A stretch of 15,290 bases of DNA from an uncultured Fusobacterium sp. GTDB taxonomy: Bacteria > Fusobacteriota > Fusobacteriia > Fusobacteriales > Fusobacteriaceae. Numbering within the stretch: position 1 is the first letter of the stretch; every line of letters starts with the position of its first letter. Below, piece by piece: positions 1 through 8,309 of the stretch. The notes under the pieces are model-generated. The model saw nothing but the letters and a program-made list of their open reading frames with translations, made no database searches and had not been told where the DNA came from. The position numbers were made by a program, and so were the translations under genes. The DNA lies in contig UQQO01000042.1 of the NCBI GenBank assembly GCA_900543175.1, positions 1 through 15,290 of the forward strand, written 5' to 3'.

Positions 1-73
1 TACACTAGATAAAAATCTGAAAATAAGGTATCATAAAAGATAGGGAAAATATCAAATTTAAGTGGGGTATAAT

Positions 74-535
74 ATGGAAATTAAAATTGCTAAGTGGAAA
101 GATAGATTTGCAAAAGCCTATATTGATCTCTCAATAGAGTGGTTAGAAAAATATGTTTCTGTTGAATCTGGAGATTTAGAGATAATTGAACACCCTTATG
201 AATCAGTTTTAAATAATGGTGGAATGATTTGGTTTGCACTGGTTAATAATACAACAGTTGGTACAGTAACAATGATAAAATCTAGTGACAATTCATATGA
301 ACTTGCAAAATTAGCTGTAACTGAAAAGTATAAAAAGCTAGGTATAGGAGAGAGATTAATGAAAGTAGCAATTAAATTTGCTAGAGAAAATAGTACAAAG
401 AAAATCTATCTATTTACAAATCATAATCTAATTCCTGCAATAAATCTATATAAAAAATATAAATTTGTTGAAATCCCTCTTATAGATAATAAATATATAG
501 AATCTGATATGAAAATGGAGCTAAATTTAAAATAA
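74..535 (+). CDS. GNAT-family N-acetyltransferase
   Basis: A 153-residue GNAT acetyltransferase, expected to move an acetyl group from acetyl-CoA to an amine; the substrate cannot be told from sequence. The acetyl-CoA loop (motif A) is visible as residues AVTEKYKKLGIGERLM in the middle of the protein (R/K-x-x-G-x-G/A type), preceded by the usual beta strand (VGTVTMIK) and followed by a C-terminal part with NLYKKYKF, the typical motif B tail. ATG 74 is preferred over the in-frame GTG at 62 because a GTGGGG stretch (62-67) lies about 6 nt upstream of it as a weak ribosome binding site. The length is normal for a stand-alone GNAT protein. The gene stops 20 nt before the first chromate-transporter gene, so they are probably co-transcribed, but no functional link is evident. 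Family assignment is firm; function is not. Confidence 0.85.
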   Translation: MEIKIAKWKDRFAKAYIDLSIEWLEKYVSVESGDLEIIEHPYESVLNNGGMIWFALVNNTTVGTVTMIKSSDNSYELAKLAVTEKYKKLGIGERLMKVAIKFARENSTKKIYLFTNHNLIPAINLYKKYKFVEIPLIDNKYIESDMKMELNLK

Positions 536-555
536 AAAGAAAGGATGAAAAACTA

Positions 556-1110
556 TTGAAAAAGAATATATATTTTAGATTATTTTTAGTATTTTTTAAA
601 ATAGGAGCTTTCACTATTGGTGGTGGATATGCTATGGTACCATTGATAAAAGAAGCTCTAGTAGATAAAAATGGTTGGTTAAATGATGAAGAGTTTGTAG
701 ACGGACTAGCCATCGCTCAATCTACACCAGGAATTTTAGCAGTAAATACAGCTATTATCACAGGGGCTAAAATTGCTGGTAAGTTCGGAGCTATTGTAGC
801 AGCACTTGGAGCTGTATTGCCATCATTTATTATGATTCTTATTTTGGCAACAACTTTATCATCTGTTAGAAACTCCCCTATATTTACAGCTTTCTTTAAT
901 GGAATAAAACCTGTTACAGTAGCACTAATTTTTATTTCTGTTATAAAGATGGCAAAGGGAGCAAAGGTAAATTTAAAAACTTCGATTATACCTCTAAGCA
1001 TAGGTTTTTTAGTAGCTTATACACCTTTATCCCCAATTTCAGTTATTATTATTACAATGGTTGTAGGAAATATTTATTTTGCTTGGAAAGATAAGAGGGG
1101 GAAAAAATGA
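556..1110 (+). CDS. Chromate transporter ChrA family, short-chain subunit 1
   Basis: A 184-residue half-size (short-chain) member of the CHR chromate-ion transporter family, an integral membrane protein with about five or six hydrophobic segments. The family signature is near the N terminus: FFKIGAFTIGGGYAMVPLI (residues 13-31) and AIAQSTPG (52-59). Full-length ChrA proteins carry two such halves in one chain; here the halves are two genes, and the paired form usually works as a heteromer. The start is a TTG at 556 with AGAAAGGA (538-545) upstream. An ATG at 545 in another frame stops after four codons and its stop overlaps this TTG. The stop overlaps the next gene's start by 4 nt (ATGA), implying coupled translation. 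Known ChrA proteins export chromate, but many half-size homologues have unproven substrates, so the role in this organism is uncertain. Confidence 0.9.
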   Translation: MKKNIYFRLFLVFFKIGAFTIGGGYAMVPLIKEALVDKNGWLNDEEFVDGLAIAQSTPGILAVNTAIITGAKIAGKFGAIVAALGAVLPSFIMILILATTLSSVRNSPIFTAFFNGIKPVTVALIFISVIKMAKGAKVNLKTSIIPLSIGFLVAYTPLSPISVIIITMVVGNIYFAWKDKRGKK

Positions 1111-1631
1111 TATATTTACAGCTTTTTTTAGTATTCTTTAAAATAGGATTATTTAGTTTCGGTGGTGGTTACACAGTACTGTCGCTGATACAAAAGGATG
1201 TAGTTGAAAGATTTCAATGGATAACAACAGGGGAGTTTACAGAGATAGTAGCTCTTTCTCAAGTAACTCCAGGACCTATAGCTATTAACTCTGCAACATA
1301 TATAGGTTATAAGGTAACTGGAACTGTCTTTGGTTCTATGTTTACAACTTTTGGAGTTGTATTACCATCTTTTTTAGTTTTAGCATTAATCATAATGTTT
1401 CTACATAGATTTAAAAATTCTTTAGTGGTAGACAGAGCATTTAAAGCTCTTCGTCCAGCAGTTTTAGGATTAATTTTAGCAGCTGGACTATCACTTTTAA
1501 AACCTGAAAACTTTATTGATTTAAAAAGTTATATTATCTTTTTAGGAGCAATAGTCTTATCATTAAAGTGGAATATTGGAGTTATTCCTCTTCTTATAGG
1601 TTCTGGTATTTTAGGAATTATACTTTATTAA
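1107..1631 (+). CDS. Chromate transporter ChrA family, short-chain subunit 2
   Basis: The second half-size CHR-family membrane protein, 174 residues, homologous to its upstream partner. It has the same signature, FFKIGLFSFGGGYTVLSLI at residues 10-28, and a clearer copy of the second motif, LSQVTPGPIAIN at 50-61. Later hydrophobic stretches (around residues 75-100, 115-130 and 140-174) give a multi-pass protein ending at the membrane with no soluble tail. The gene begins inside the last codons of its neighbour (ATGA overlap) behind an AGAGGGGG ribosome binding site. The two proteins therefore are probably made in equal amounts and assemble together. It is followed by a strong hairpin at 1653-1692. 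Family and pairing are well supported; transport of chromate specifically is by homology only. Confidence 0.9.
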   Translation: MIYLQLFLVFFKIGLFSFGGGYTVLSLIQKDVVERFQWITTGEFTEIVALSQVTPGPIAINSATYIGYKVTGTVFGSMFTTFGVVLPSFLVLALIIMFLHRFKNSLVVDRAFKALRPAVLGLILAAGLSLLKPENFIDLKSYIIFLGAIVLSLKWNIGVIPLLIGSGILGIILY

Positions 1632-1652
1632 AAATATAGCAATTTAATTTAT

Positions 1653-1692
1653 AAAAGGGCTGAGTAAGTAAAATACCTACTCTAGCCCTTTT
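1653..1692. terminator. Hairpin terminator between convergent operons
   Basis: The arm AAAAGGGCT (1653-1661) pairs with AGCCCTTTT (1684-1692). The helix continues through GAGTA/TACTC with a one-base bulge and further pairs around an AAA loop. The stem is followed by T-rich sequence on both strands. It sits 21 nt after the plus-strand chr pair and 48 nt after the end of the minus-strand glp genes, so it can serve as a shared, bidirectional intrinsic terminator. The T tracts are short (TTTT), so efficiency is uncertain. Confidence 0.8.
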
Positions 1693-1740
1693 ACTTATAT
1701 ACTATTATTTATATTGGGAAATAATAAATATATAAAATTA

Positions 1741-2085
1741 TTACATATCTCTAGTTACAACTACATCTACACCAGTGTTAAGCACATTTTTTATTACAAC
1801 ATCCCCTCTTTTTACTGGTGAAACAAGTTCTACATCTTTCAAAAGTTCCATACATTTAAAGTTTAACTCTTTCGGAATAGCATCATTTGTTTTAACAGAT
1901 ACTCTATTATGGATTCCACCTTTAATTCTTACAGTAGAAGTTATTACTCTCTTAGGTGCAGTAAGCTCCTCTTTACCATATTTTTCTCCTCTTGGGCAAG
2001 TGTTTCCAGTTACTTCAAGAGTCTCAGTGTCAACTGTAAGATGACATCCCATTGGACAAACTATACATATCATATTCTTTTTCAT
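1741..2085 (-). CDS. DUF1667 Cys-motif protein, third part of the anaerobic G3P dehydrogenase cluster
   Basis: A 114-residue DUF1667 protein. The N terminus carries C7-x2-C10-x3-C14 and then C30 in a CPRG context, four cysteines spaced as for a metal or Fe-S site; the rest is a small beta-rich domain (TSTVRIKGG, VSVKTNDAIPKE, VVVTRDM). The family is regularly found beside GlpA-type dehydrogenases and a second flavoprotein in anaerobes, as here. A role as the electron-transfer or cofactor subunit of that complex, taking the place of enteric GlpC, is an inference. The start overlaps the upstream gene's stop by one base (TAATG), with AGGTGGTGAT just before it, so it is translationally coupled. 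It is the last gene of the glp operon, before the hairpin at 1653-1692. DUF1667 membership is quite sure; biochemical function is not established by anything visible. Confidence 0.88.
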   Translation of the reverse strand: MKKNMICIVCPMGCHLTVDTETLEVTGNTCPRGEKYGKEELTAPKRVITSTVRIKGGIHNRVSVKTNDAIPKELNFKCMELLKDVELVSPVKRGDVVIKNVLNTGVDVVVTRDM

Positions 2086-3344
2086 TATTTATCACCACCT
2101 GTTACTTCAACAGTTAAGCTCTTACCTACCATAGTATCTAAAATCTTCTTAGGAACCATTACTTTTTCCATCTCTCCAGGAGCTAAATGTTGTTTATTTA
2201 AACTCATCAATACTTTCTCTTCATCTTTAACTTCAAGTTTTACATTTTTATAGATATTATTTACTCTCATAAATATTTCAAGAGCTTTATCTATATTTTC
2301 AGCTCTGAATTTTTGAGGAACTGTATATGTAATTCCCTTACCATTTATGATTTCTTTATATTCTCCATCTTTAACCTCATCTTTTATATATTTTGCTGCT
2401 GCTGCTCCAGCTTTTCTAGCTTCAGCACTAACAAAATCCACAAGGTCATGTACATGAACAACGTTTCCACAAGCAAATATTCCTGATGCACTTGTTTCCA
2501 TCATCTCATTTACTATAAGTCCATTTGTTCTTCTATCTATTTCAAGTCCTGTTTTTCTAGAGATATCATTTTCAGGAATCAATCCTACTGATAATAGAAG
2601 TGTGTCACACTCATATTCTCTTTCAGTTCCAGGAATAGGTTTTCTATTTTCATCAACTTTAGCAATAACTACCTTTTCTACTCTCTCTTTTCCAACTATA
2701 TCTATAACTGTATGGCTTAAATATAGAGGAATGTTGTAATCATCAAGACATTGAACTATATTTCTTGTAAGTCCTCCAGAGAATGGCATAAGTTCAACAA
2801 CAGCTTGTACCTCTGCTCCCTCAAGAGTAAGTCTTCTAGCCATTATAAGTCCTATATCTCCAGATCCAAGGATAAGAACTTTTTTACCTACCATATATCC
2901 TTCCATATTTATAAATCTTTGAGCAGCTCCAGCAGTGAATACTCCTGATGGTCTATCTCCAGGGATTGATATTGCCCCTCTAGTTCTCTCTCTACATCCC
3001 ATAGCAAGTATTACAGCTTTAGCTTCAATTACCATGTATCCATCTTTACTGTTAATTGCATGGATTTTTTTATCTTCAGTTAAATCAAGAACCATAGTAT
3101 CCAATTTATACTCAATATTCATTTCAAGAAGTTTCTCAATAAATCTTTGAGCATATTCTGGTCCAGTAAGCTCCTCTTTAAACTCATGAAGTCCAAATCC
3201 ATTGTGGATACATTGTTGTAAAATTCCACCTAACTCTTTATCCCTCTCTATTACAAGAATATTATCTATCCCATTTTTCTTAGCTTCAATAGCTGCTGCA
3301 AGTCCTCCAGGACCTCCTCCAATAACTACTAAATCATATTTCAT
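2085..3344 (-). CDS. NAD(P)/FAD-dependent oxidoreductase, GlpB-position flavoprotein
   Basis: A 419-residue two-dinucleotide-binding flavoprotein. The FAD site is GGGPGG (9-14); the NAD(P) site is LGSGDIG (159-165); the second FAD contact is GIFACGN (288-294). MGCRERTRG (115-123) resembles the alpha subunits of opine/proline-dehydrogenase-type complexes. The CxxxxC redox disulfide of lipoamide-dehydrogenase relatives is absent; only C45 lies in that area. About 90 C-terminal residues form an extra domain. It occupies the place of GlpB but is not the enteric GlpB type; it probably takes electrons from GlpA and passes them to NAD(P) or another acceptor (inference). Its AGGAGG site overlaps the TAG stop of the upstream dehydrogenase, 8 nt before the ATG, and its own stop overlaps the DUF1667 start. 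Automatic annotation often calls such proteins only 'FAD-dependent oxidoreductase' or 'thioredoxin reductase-like'. Confidence 0.88.
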   Translation of the reverse strand: MKYDLVVIGGGPGGLAAAIEAKKNGIDNILVIERDKELGGILQQCIHNGFGLHEFKEELTGPEYAQRFIEKLLEMNIEYKLDTMVLDLTEDKKIHAINSKDGYMVIEAKAVILAMGCRERTRGAISIPGDRPSGVFTAGAAQRFINMEGYMVGKKVLILGSGDIGLIMARRLTLEGAEVQAVVELMPFSGGLTRNIVQCLDDYNIPLYLSHTVIDIVGKERVEKVVIAKVDENRKPIPGTEREYECDTLLLSVGLIPENDISRKTGLEIDRRTNGLIVNEMMETSASGIFACGNVVHVHDLVDFVSAEARKAGAAAAKYIKDEVKDGEYKEIINGKGITYTVPQKFRAENIDKALEIFMRVNNIYKNVKLEVKDEEKVLMSLNKQHLAPGEMEKVMVPKKILDTMVGKSLTVEVTGGDK

Positions 3345-3356
3345 AGCAAGTTCCTC

Positions 3357-4787
3357 CTACTTTTTAGTTTCTCCAGTTAGAATATAAGCACCTGTTTTAT
3401 CTAAAACTATATCATCTAAATTCTTTCCTAACTCTCTAGCAAGGATTTCTTGAACTCTAGGTCCACAGAATCCACCTTGACATCTTCCCATTCCAGGTCT
3501 ACATCTCTTCTTAACACCATCAACTGTTCTAGCTCCTAGTGTTCTATGGATAACATCAACAATTTCTCCCTCTGTAATGCTTTCACATCTACAAATTATT
3601 CTTCCATATCTAGGATCTTTTGCTATTACTTCAGCTTTTTCTTCTGGAGTTAGATCCATAAAGTGAATTTGATGTCTATTTTTCTTAAATTCAGCTTTCT
3701 TTGTAGGATTTCCTAGCTTTTCAACTACCATTTTAGCCACATCTACACCTATTGCAGGAGCTGATGTAAGTCCAGGTGATTTAGTTCCAGCAATATTGAA
3801 GAATCCCTCAGCATCTTCAGCCTCTCCAATAATAAAATCTCCTGTATCTGATTCTGCTCTAAGTCCAGCAAAGTTTCTTATATTATCTCTGAAGTTTACA
3901 CTTGGTACACTTCTTACAGCTTCTCTTCTTATTAAATCCATTTCAGGTATTGTATTACCTACATCATCTTTACTTTCCACATCTGTTGCAGTTGGTCCAG
4001 TGATAAGGTTTCCATGAACTGTGCAAGATACTAATATTCCTTTCCCCATTTTGCTTGGACATTGGAAAATAACACTGTTAACTAATGTTCCTTGAACTTT
4101 ATCCAATAGGAAGTATTCTCCCTTTCTAGGAATAATGTTAAAGTGTTTCTTACTTACCATATCGTTTATCTCATCAGCATGTACACCAGCAGCATTTATA
4201 ACTGTCTTAGTTAAAATTTCCTCTTTATCAGTTACTACTTTATATCCACCATCAACTTTTTGAATATCCACTACTTTACTATTTAATCTTACTTCAACAC
4301 CATTTTCAACAGCATTTTCAAGCATCTTTATTACAAATTCCCAAGGCCCTACTATTCCAGCAGTTGGTGCATAAAGAGCTGCAACTATATTAGGATTTAA
4401 GTTAGGTTCTCTTTTTAAAACCTCTGCTCCCTCAAGAATTTCAAGTCCAGGAACACCATTTTTTACCCCTCTATCATAAAGTAACTCTAGGTGTGGTCTC
4501 TCCTCCTCTGTAAAAGCTAGAACATATGATCCTACTCTTTTAAATGGTGCTTCTATCTCTTTACAAAGATCTTCAAACATAGCATTTCCAAGTACATTGT
4601 ATTTAGCCATTAATGTTCCATTAACTGCATCATATCCAGCATGTATAATAGCTGAGTTTGCTTTACTTGTTCCGTTAGATACATCATTTTCTTTATCTAA
4701 TACAACTACATTCAAATTGTATCTTGACAGTTCACGAGCAACACAAGCTCCCATTATTCCAGTTCCTATCACTACAACATCTACCAT
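3357..4787 (-). CDS. glpA: Anaerobic glycerol-3-phosphate dehydrogenase, GlpA type with BFD-like [2Fe-2S] domain
   Basis: A 476-residue FAD enzyme expected to oxidise sn-glycerol-3-phosphate to dihydroxyacetone phosphate. Residues 1 to about 370 form a DAO/GlpA-type flavoprotein fold: FAD motif GTGIMG at 8-13, NGTSKANSAIIHAGYD near residue 40, and FNIAGTKSPGLTSAPAIG near the end of the domain. The C-terminal BFD-like domain (about 395-450) holds CRC (C399, C401) plus C429, C436 and C441 in a CRPGMGRCQGGFCGPR context, typical for [2Fe-2S] binding. The start is well placed behind AGGAGG (4793-4798) with a 5-nt gap. The gene has its own promoter and a terminator-containing leader. It is followed after 12 nt by the partner flavoprotein and then DUF1667. 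The same family includes enzymes for other 2-hydroxy acids, but position next to glpK and glpF supports the G3P role. Confidence 0.9.
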   Translation of the reverse strand: MVDVVVIGTGIMGACVARELSRYNLNVVVLDKENDVSNGTSKANSAIIHAGYDAVNGTLMAKYNVLGNAMFEDLCKEIEAPFKRVGSYVLAFTEEERPHLELLYDRGVKNGVPGLEILEGAEVLKREPNLNPNIVAALYAPTAGIVGPWEFVIKMLENAVENGVEVRLNSKVVDIQKVDGGYKVVTDKEEILTKTVINAAGVHADEINDMVSKKHFNIIPRKGEYFLLDKVQGTLVNSVIFQCPSKMGKGILVSCTVHGNLITGPTATDVESKDDVGNTIPEMDLIRREAVRSVPSVNFRDNIRNFAGLRAESDTGDFIIGEAEDAEGFFNIAGTKSPGLTSAPAIGVDVAKMVVEKLGNPTKKAEFKKNRHQIHFMDLTPEEKAEVIAKDPRYGRIICRCESITEGEIVDVIHRTLGARTVDGVKKRCRPGMGRCQGGFCGPRVQEILARELGKNLDDIVLDKTGAYILTGETKK

Positions 4788-4804
4788 CTTAGCCTCCTGT
4801 TAAT

Positions 4805-4859
4805 AAAAAAGGGTCAAGCAAATAGAGGGAATTTATCTTCTCTCACTTTTGCTTGACCC
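4805..4859 (-). terminator. Leader terminator upstream of glpA
   Basis: A perfect 12-bp stem, GGGTCAAGCAAA (4811-4822) with TTTGCTTGACCC (4848-4859), extended inside by a second six-pair helix (4825-4830 with 4839-4844). On the minus strand it is followed at once by six U residues (4805-4810). It lies between a promoter (4891-4919) and the glpA ribosome binding site. It therefore terminates read-through from glpK and also forms a leader attenuator for glpA. Its 5' arm (RNA sense) is also used by a competing hairpin at 4852-4877. Confidence 0.88.
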
Positions 4860-4877
4860 ACATCATCTCTAGTCAAA
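4852..4877 (-). promoter_or_regulatory. Candidate GlpP antiterminator hairpin in the glpA leader
   Basis: In the minus-strand RNA, UUUGAC (4877-4872) can pair with GUCAAG (4857-4852), five Watson-Crick pairs and one G-U. The enclosed loop contains GAGAUGA (4869-4863). This pairing uses bases of the terminator's first arm, so the two folds exclude each other. It starts about 8 nt after the predicted transcription start. The glpF leader has a matching element with GAGACGA. Binding by GlpP is inferred from the neighbouring glpP gene and the known Bacillus subtilis system; the hairpin alone is weak. Confidence 0.5.
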
Positions 4878-4890
4878 TATTTTTTTCTTT

Positions 4891-4919
4891 ATTATCTCTC
4901 AACTATAGGAATTTGTCAA
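4891..4919 (-). promoter_or_regulatory. Promoter of glpA and its two partner genes
   Basis: On the minus strand there is a perfect TTGACA (4919-4914), a 17-nt spacer and GATAAT (4896-4891, five of six consensus bases). Transcription should begin near 4884. The promoter lies just after the glpK stop codon, so the dehydrogenase genes can be transcribed separately from glpFK. The spacing and sequence resemble the glpF promoter at 7403-7431. Confidence 0.8.
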
Positions 4920-4941
4920 GCCCTTTAATAGTTTATTTATA

Positions 4942-6513
<1,572 letters not shown>

Positions 6514-6531
6514 TTATATTAATCTTCTATA

Positions 6532-7260
6532 TTATAAAGCTGCTGCAAAAGCATCAAATATTCCTGCTCCAATTAATGCTCCAATGATAGGTCCTACAAC
6601 TGGTACCCAAGCATATCCCCAGTTTGATCCACCTTTTCCTTTAATAGGAAGAATAGCATGTGCAATTCTAGGTCCTAAGTCTCTAGCTGGGTTGATTGCA
6701 AATCCTGTTGCTCCTCCTGTTGCTGTACCAATTAAGAAAATAAGCATACCTACTAAGAATGGTCCAATTCCAGATCCAATTCCATTTTGAGTTTGGTTGA
6801 TTGCTAATATTCCAAGTACAAGAATAGCTGTTCCAATAACTTCTGTTACTACATTCCAAAGTTTATCATCGATAGCTGGTCCAGTTGCAAATACTCCTAA
6901 TTTAGTTCCTGCATCTGGTTCATCATCCATTTGTCTCTTATAAACTAAGTATGCTAATGTAGCTCCAAGGATTCCTCCTAACATTTGAGCAATTATATAA
7001 CCTGGTAATAATGCTGGATCTAATCTTCCTGTCATAGCAAAAGCTATTGAAAGTGCTGGGTTAAGGTGAGCTCCACTTATCCATCCTGTTAAGTAAGCTG
7101 CCATAGATACTGCCATACCCCAACCTAAACAAGTACAGATCCATCCTCCACCTTTAGCATAACTTTTGTTTAAGCTAAGTGTCATATTGATTCCATTTCC
7201 TAGTAATAATAGAAGTGCTGTTCCTACAAATTCTGCTAGATACATTGAACTTGGTGTCAT
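6532..7260 (-). CDS. glpF: Glycerol uptake facilitator, aquaglyceroporin
   Basis: A 242-residue MIP-family membrane channel that lets glycerol diffuse across the inner membrane. Both pore half-helix motifs are present: HLNPA (first NPA at 67-69) and NPARD (190-194). The Asp after NPAR and the two-residue gap before GP are typical of glycerol channels rather than strict water channels. Hydrophobic segments near residues 8-26, 42-60, 84-106, 136-154, 168-184 and 218-236 fit the six-helix fold. AAGGAGG lies 7 nt upstream of the ATG, fixing the start. The gene is preceded by a leader of about 135 nt holding a terminator hairpin, and is followed by glpK, the usual pair. Family and role are secure; substrate range beyond glycerol is not visible. 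Confidence 0.95.
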   Translation of the reverse strand: MTPSSMYLAEFVGTALLLLLGNGINMTLSLNKSYAKGGGWICTCLGWGMAVSMAAYLTGWISGAHLNPALSIAFAMTGRLDPALLPGYIIAQMLGGILGATLAYLVYKRQMDDEPDAGTKLGVFATGPAIDDKLWNVVTEVIGTAILVLGILAINQTQNGIGSGIGPFLVGMLIFLIGTATGGATGFAINPARDLGPRIAHAILPIKGKGGSNWGYAWVPVVGPIIGALIGAGIFDAFAAAL

Positions 7261-7315
7261 AATAAATCCTCCTTATACTTTTGAAAATTTCTGGTTATAT
7301 AGTTTACTTGCAAAT

Positions 7316-7370
7316 AAAAAAAGCTTAAAAATAATCTTTTCCTATTTCATAAAAGATTTTTTCTAAGCTT
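7316..7370 (-). terminator. Leader terminator between glpP and glpF
   Basis: On the minus strand, AAGCTTA (7370-7364) pairs with TAAGCTT (7327-7321). The inner arms pair as AATCTTTT with AAAAGATT (7358-7351 with 7340-7333) around a 10-nt loop. A T run follows directly (7322-7316). It stands downstream of the glpF promoter and about 60 nt before the glpF start, so besides ending glpP transcripts it acts as a leader terminator for glpFK. The 5' arm overlaps a competing hairpin at 7364-7389. Confidence 0.85.
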
Positions 7371-7389
7371 CTCTCGTCTCCAAGCCTTA
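7364..7389 (-). promoter_or_regulatory. Candidate GlpP antiterminator hairpin in the glpF leader
   Basis: In the minus-strand RNA, UAAGGCUU (7389-7382) can pair with AAGCUUA (7370-7364), seven pairs with one bulged G. The 11-nt loop GGAGACGAGAG contains GAGACGA (7380-7374). It begins about 8 nt after the predicted start of transcription and takes over the first arm of the terminator. The glpA leader has an equivalent element in the same register. That it binds GlpP is inference. Confidence 0.5.
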
Positions 7390-7402
7390 TTAAGTTAATA
7401 TA

Positions 7403-7431
7403 ATAGTACCCCTTTTTCCGTTCTTTGTCAA
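7403..7431 (-). promoter_or_regulatory. Promoter of glpFK
   Basis: On the minus strand there is a perfect TTGACA (7431-7426), a 17-nt spacer and TACTAT (7408-7403, four of six consensus bases). It starts 32 nt after the glpP stop codon, so glpFK can be transcribed independently of glpP, with an expected start near 7396. I saw no clear CcpA-type cre palindrome around it. Confidence 0.72.
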
Positions 7432-7462
7432 CTATTTTTTTTCAAAAAGTACTATTTTCATA

Positions 7463-8023
7463 CTAACTTTCCCAAAGTTTCTTGTCAGTTGTAGATATAC
7501 CAACAGCTCCAGCCTTTAGAGCATTGATAACATCTTCTTTTTCGTCAATTAAACCTCCTGCTATAATTGGAATACTAACTGCTTTTTCTATTCTACTTAT
7601 TATCTTAGGCATTATCCCTGGCAGAATTTCCACAGCACTCGGTTTATTTTCACGAATATGGACAAGTGTATTCTTAAAGGAGAAAGAATCTAAAATAAAA
7701 AATCTTTGAATAACAGGAATATTATTTTTATTTGCAATGCTTACAACACTATGTTTTGTAGTAATCATTCCATCTAGTCCACTATTTTCTATGATATATT
7801 CCACCCCATATGTTGAGCTAGAAAGTCCCTCTATCATATCCATATGGACAAAAACTATTTTCCCTGCTTTTTTTAATTCAGAAACTATATCTTTAATATT
7901 AATAAGGTTTGCCATAATAACAAATACAACTTCACTACTGCTATTTTTAGCTTCTTCAAGGTATGTATCGTTTTTTATAGCTGGTATTACTGGATTTCTC
8001 TCTAAAAGTTCTCTAAATTTCAA
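7463..8023 (-). CDS. glpP: Glycerol-3-phosphate-responsive antiterminator
   Basis: A 186-residue GlpP-family regulator with a TIM-barrel-like fold. In Bacillus subtilis GlpP binds G3P and leader RNA and lets polymerase pass terminators before glp genes. Recognisable segments are NPVIPAIKN (10-18), VFVHMDMIEGL (57-67), VIQRFFILDS (104-113), VEILPGIMPK (131-140), IPIIAGGLI (151-159) and GISTTDKKLW (175-184), matching the family in order and total length. I place the start at TTG 8023 because a perfect AAGGTGAT site (8035-8028) lies 5 nt before it; the in-frame GTG at 8032 is itself part of that site. It is immediately upstream of glpF as in Bacillus. Two glp leaders in this window carry terminators with competing hairpins, the expected targets. 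No RNA-binding residue can be pointed to from sequence alone. Confidence 0.92.
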   Translation of the reverse strand: MKFRELLERNPVIPAIKNDTYLEEAKNSSSEVVFVIMANLINIKDIVSELKKAGKIVFVHMDMIEGLSSSTYGVEYIIENSGLDGMITTKHSVVSIANKNNIPVIQRFFILDSFSFKNTLVHIRENKPSAVEILPGIMPKIISRIEKAVSIPIIAGGLIDEKEDVINALKAGAVGISTTDKKLWES

Positions 8024-8027
8024 TATA

Positions 8028-8035
8028 ATCACCTT
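8028..8035 (-). promoter_or_regulatory. glpP: Ribosome binding site that sets the glpP start
   Basis: AAGGTGAT on the minus strand is an almost complete anti-16S match. It is 5 nt before TTG 8023 and covers the GTG at 8032. The TTG is therefore the likely initiation codon even though the longer GTG frame is open. Confidence 0.7.
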
Positions 8036-8067
8036 TTTTCCTTTATCGTTCTCTTAAACTATACTAT

Positions 8068-8096
8068 ATTATACACAAAATGACAATAAGAAAAAT
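8068..8096 (-). promoter_or_regulatory. Possible glpP promoter
   Basis: A perfect TATAAT (8073-8068, minus strand) lies about 45 nt before the glpP start. The -35 region at 17-nt spacing (8096-8091) reads ATTTTT, a poor match, so the call rests mostly on the -10 box in very AT-rich sequence. Confidence 0.35.
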
Positions 8097-8268
8097 AATT
8101 TTACATTTTTTTTACATTAAAACATAGTTTTTTAGTGATTTAATCCAAACCTTAATTATATTTAATATAAAATATATAATTGTCATTAAAGTGTCATAAA
8201 ATGTTTATTTCAAATATTAATGTATATTTTTTGAATAAATAGATTTAATTTATAAATAGTTATTTAAA

Positions 8269-8301
8269 AAAACTGGCATAAATTATTATTACACCAGTTT
8301 T
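8269..8301 (-). terminator. Terminator of the cbi operon
   Basis: AAAACTGG (8301-8294 on the minus strand) pairs with CCAGTTTT (8276-8269). The 8-bp stem has a 17-nt AT-rich loop, and further T residues follow to 8266. It begins 8 nt after the cbiJ stop codon. It separates the corrin operon from glpP. Confidence 0.75.
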
Positions 8302-8309
8302 CTTTATTA

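Noticed and set aside
68..73. Perfect TATAAT just before the GNAT start codon
   Set aside because: A transcript from it would begin inside the gene after the ATG, and there is no -35 match at the right distance; likely chance in AT-rich sequence.
1704..1725. ATTATTT...AAATAAT hairpin near the end of the glp operon
   Set aside because: Seven A/T-only pairs; the stronger hairpin at 1653-1692 explains termination.
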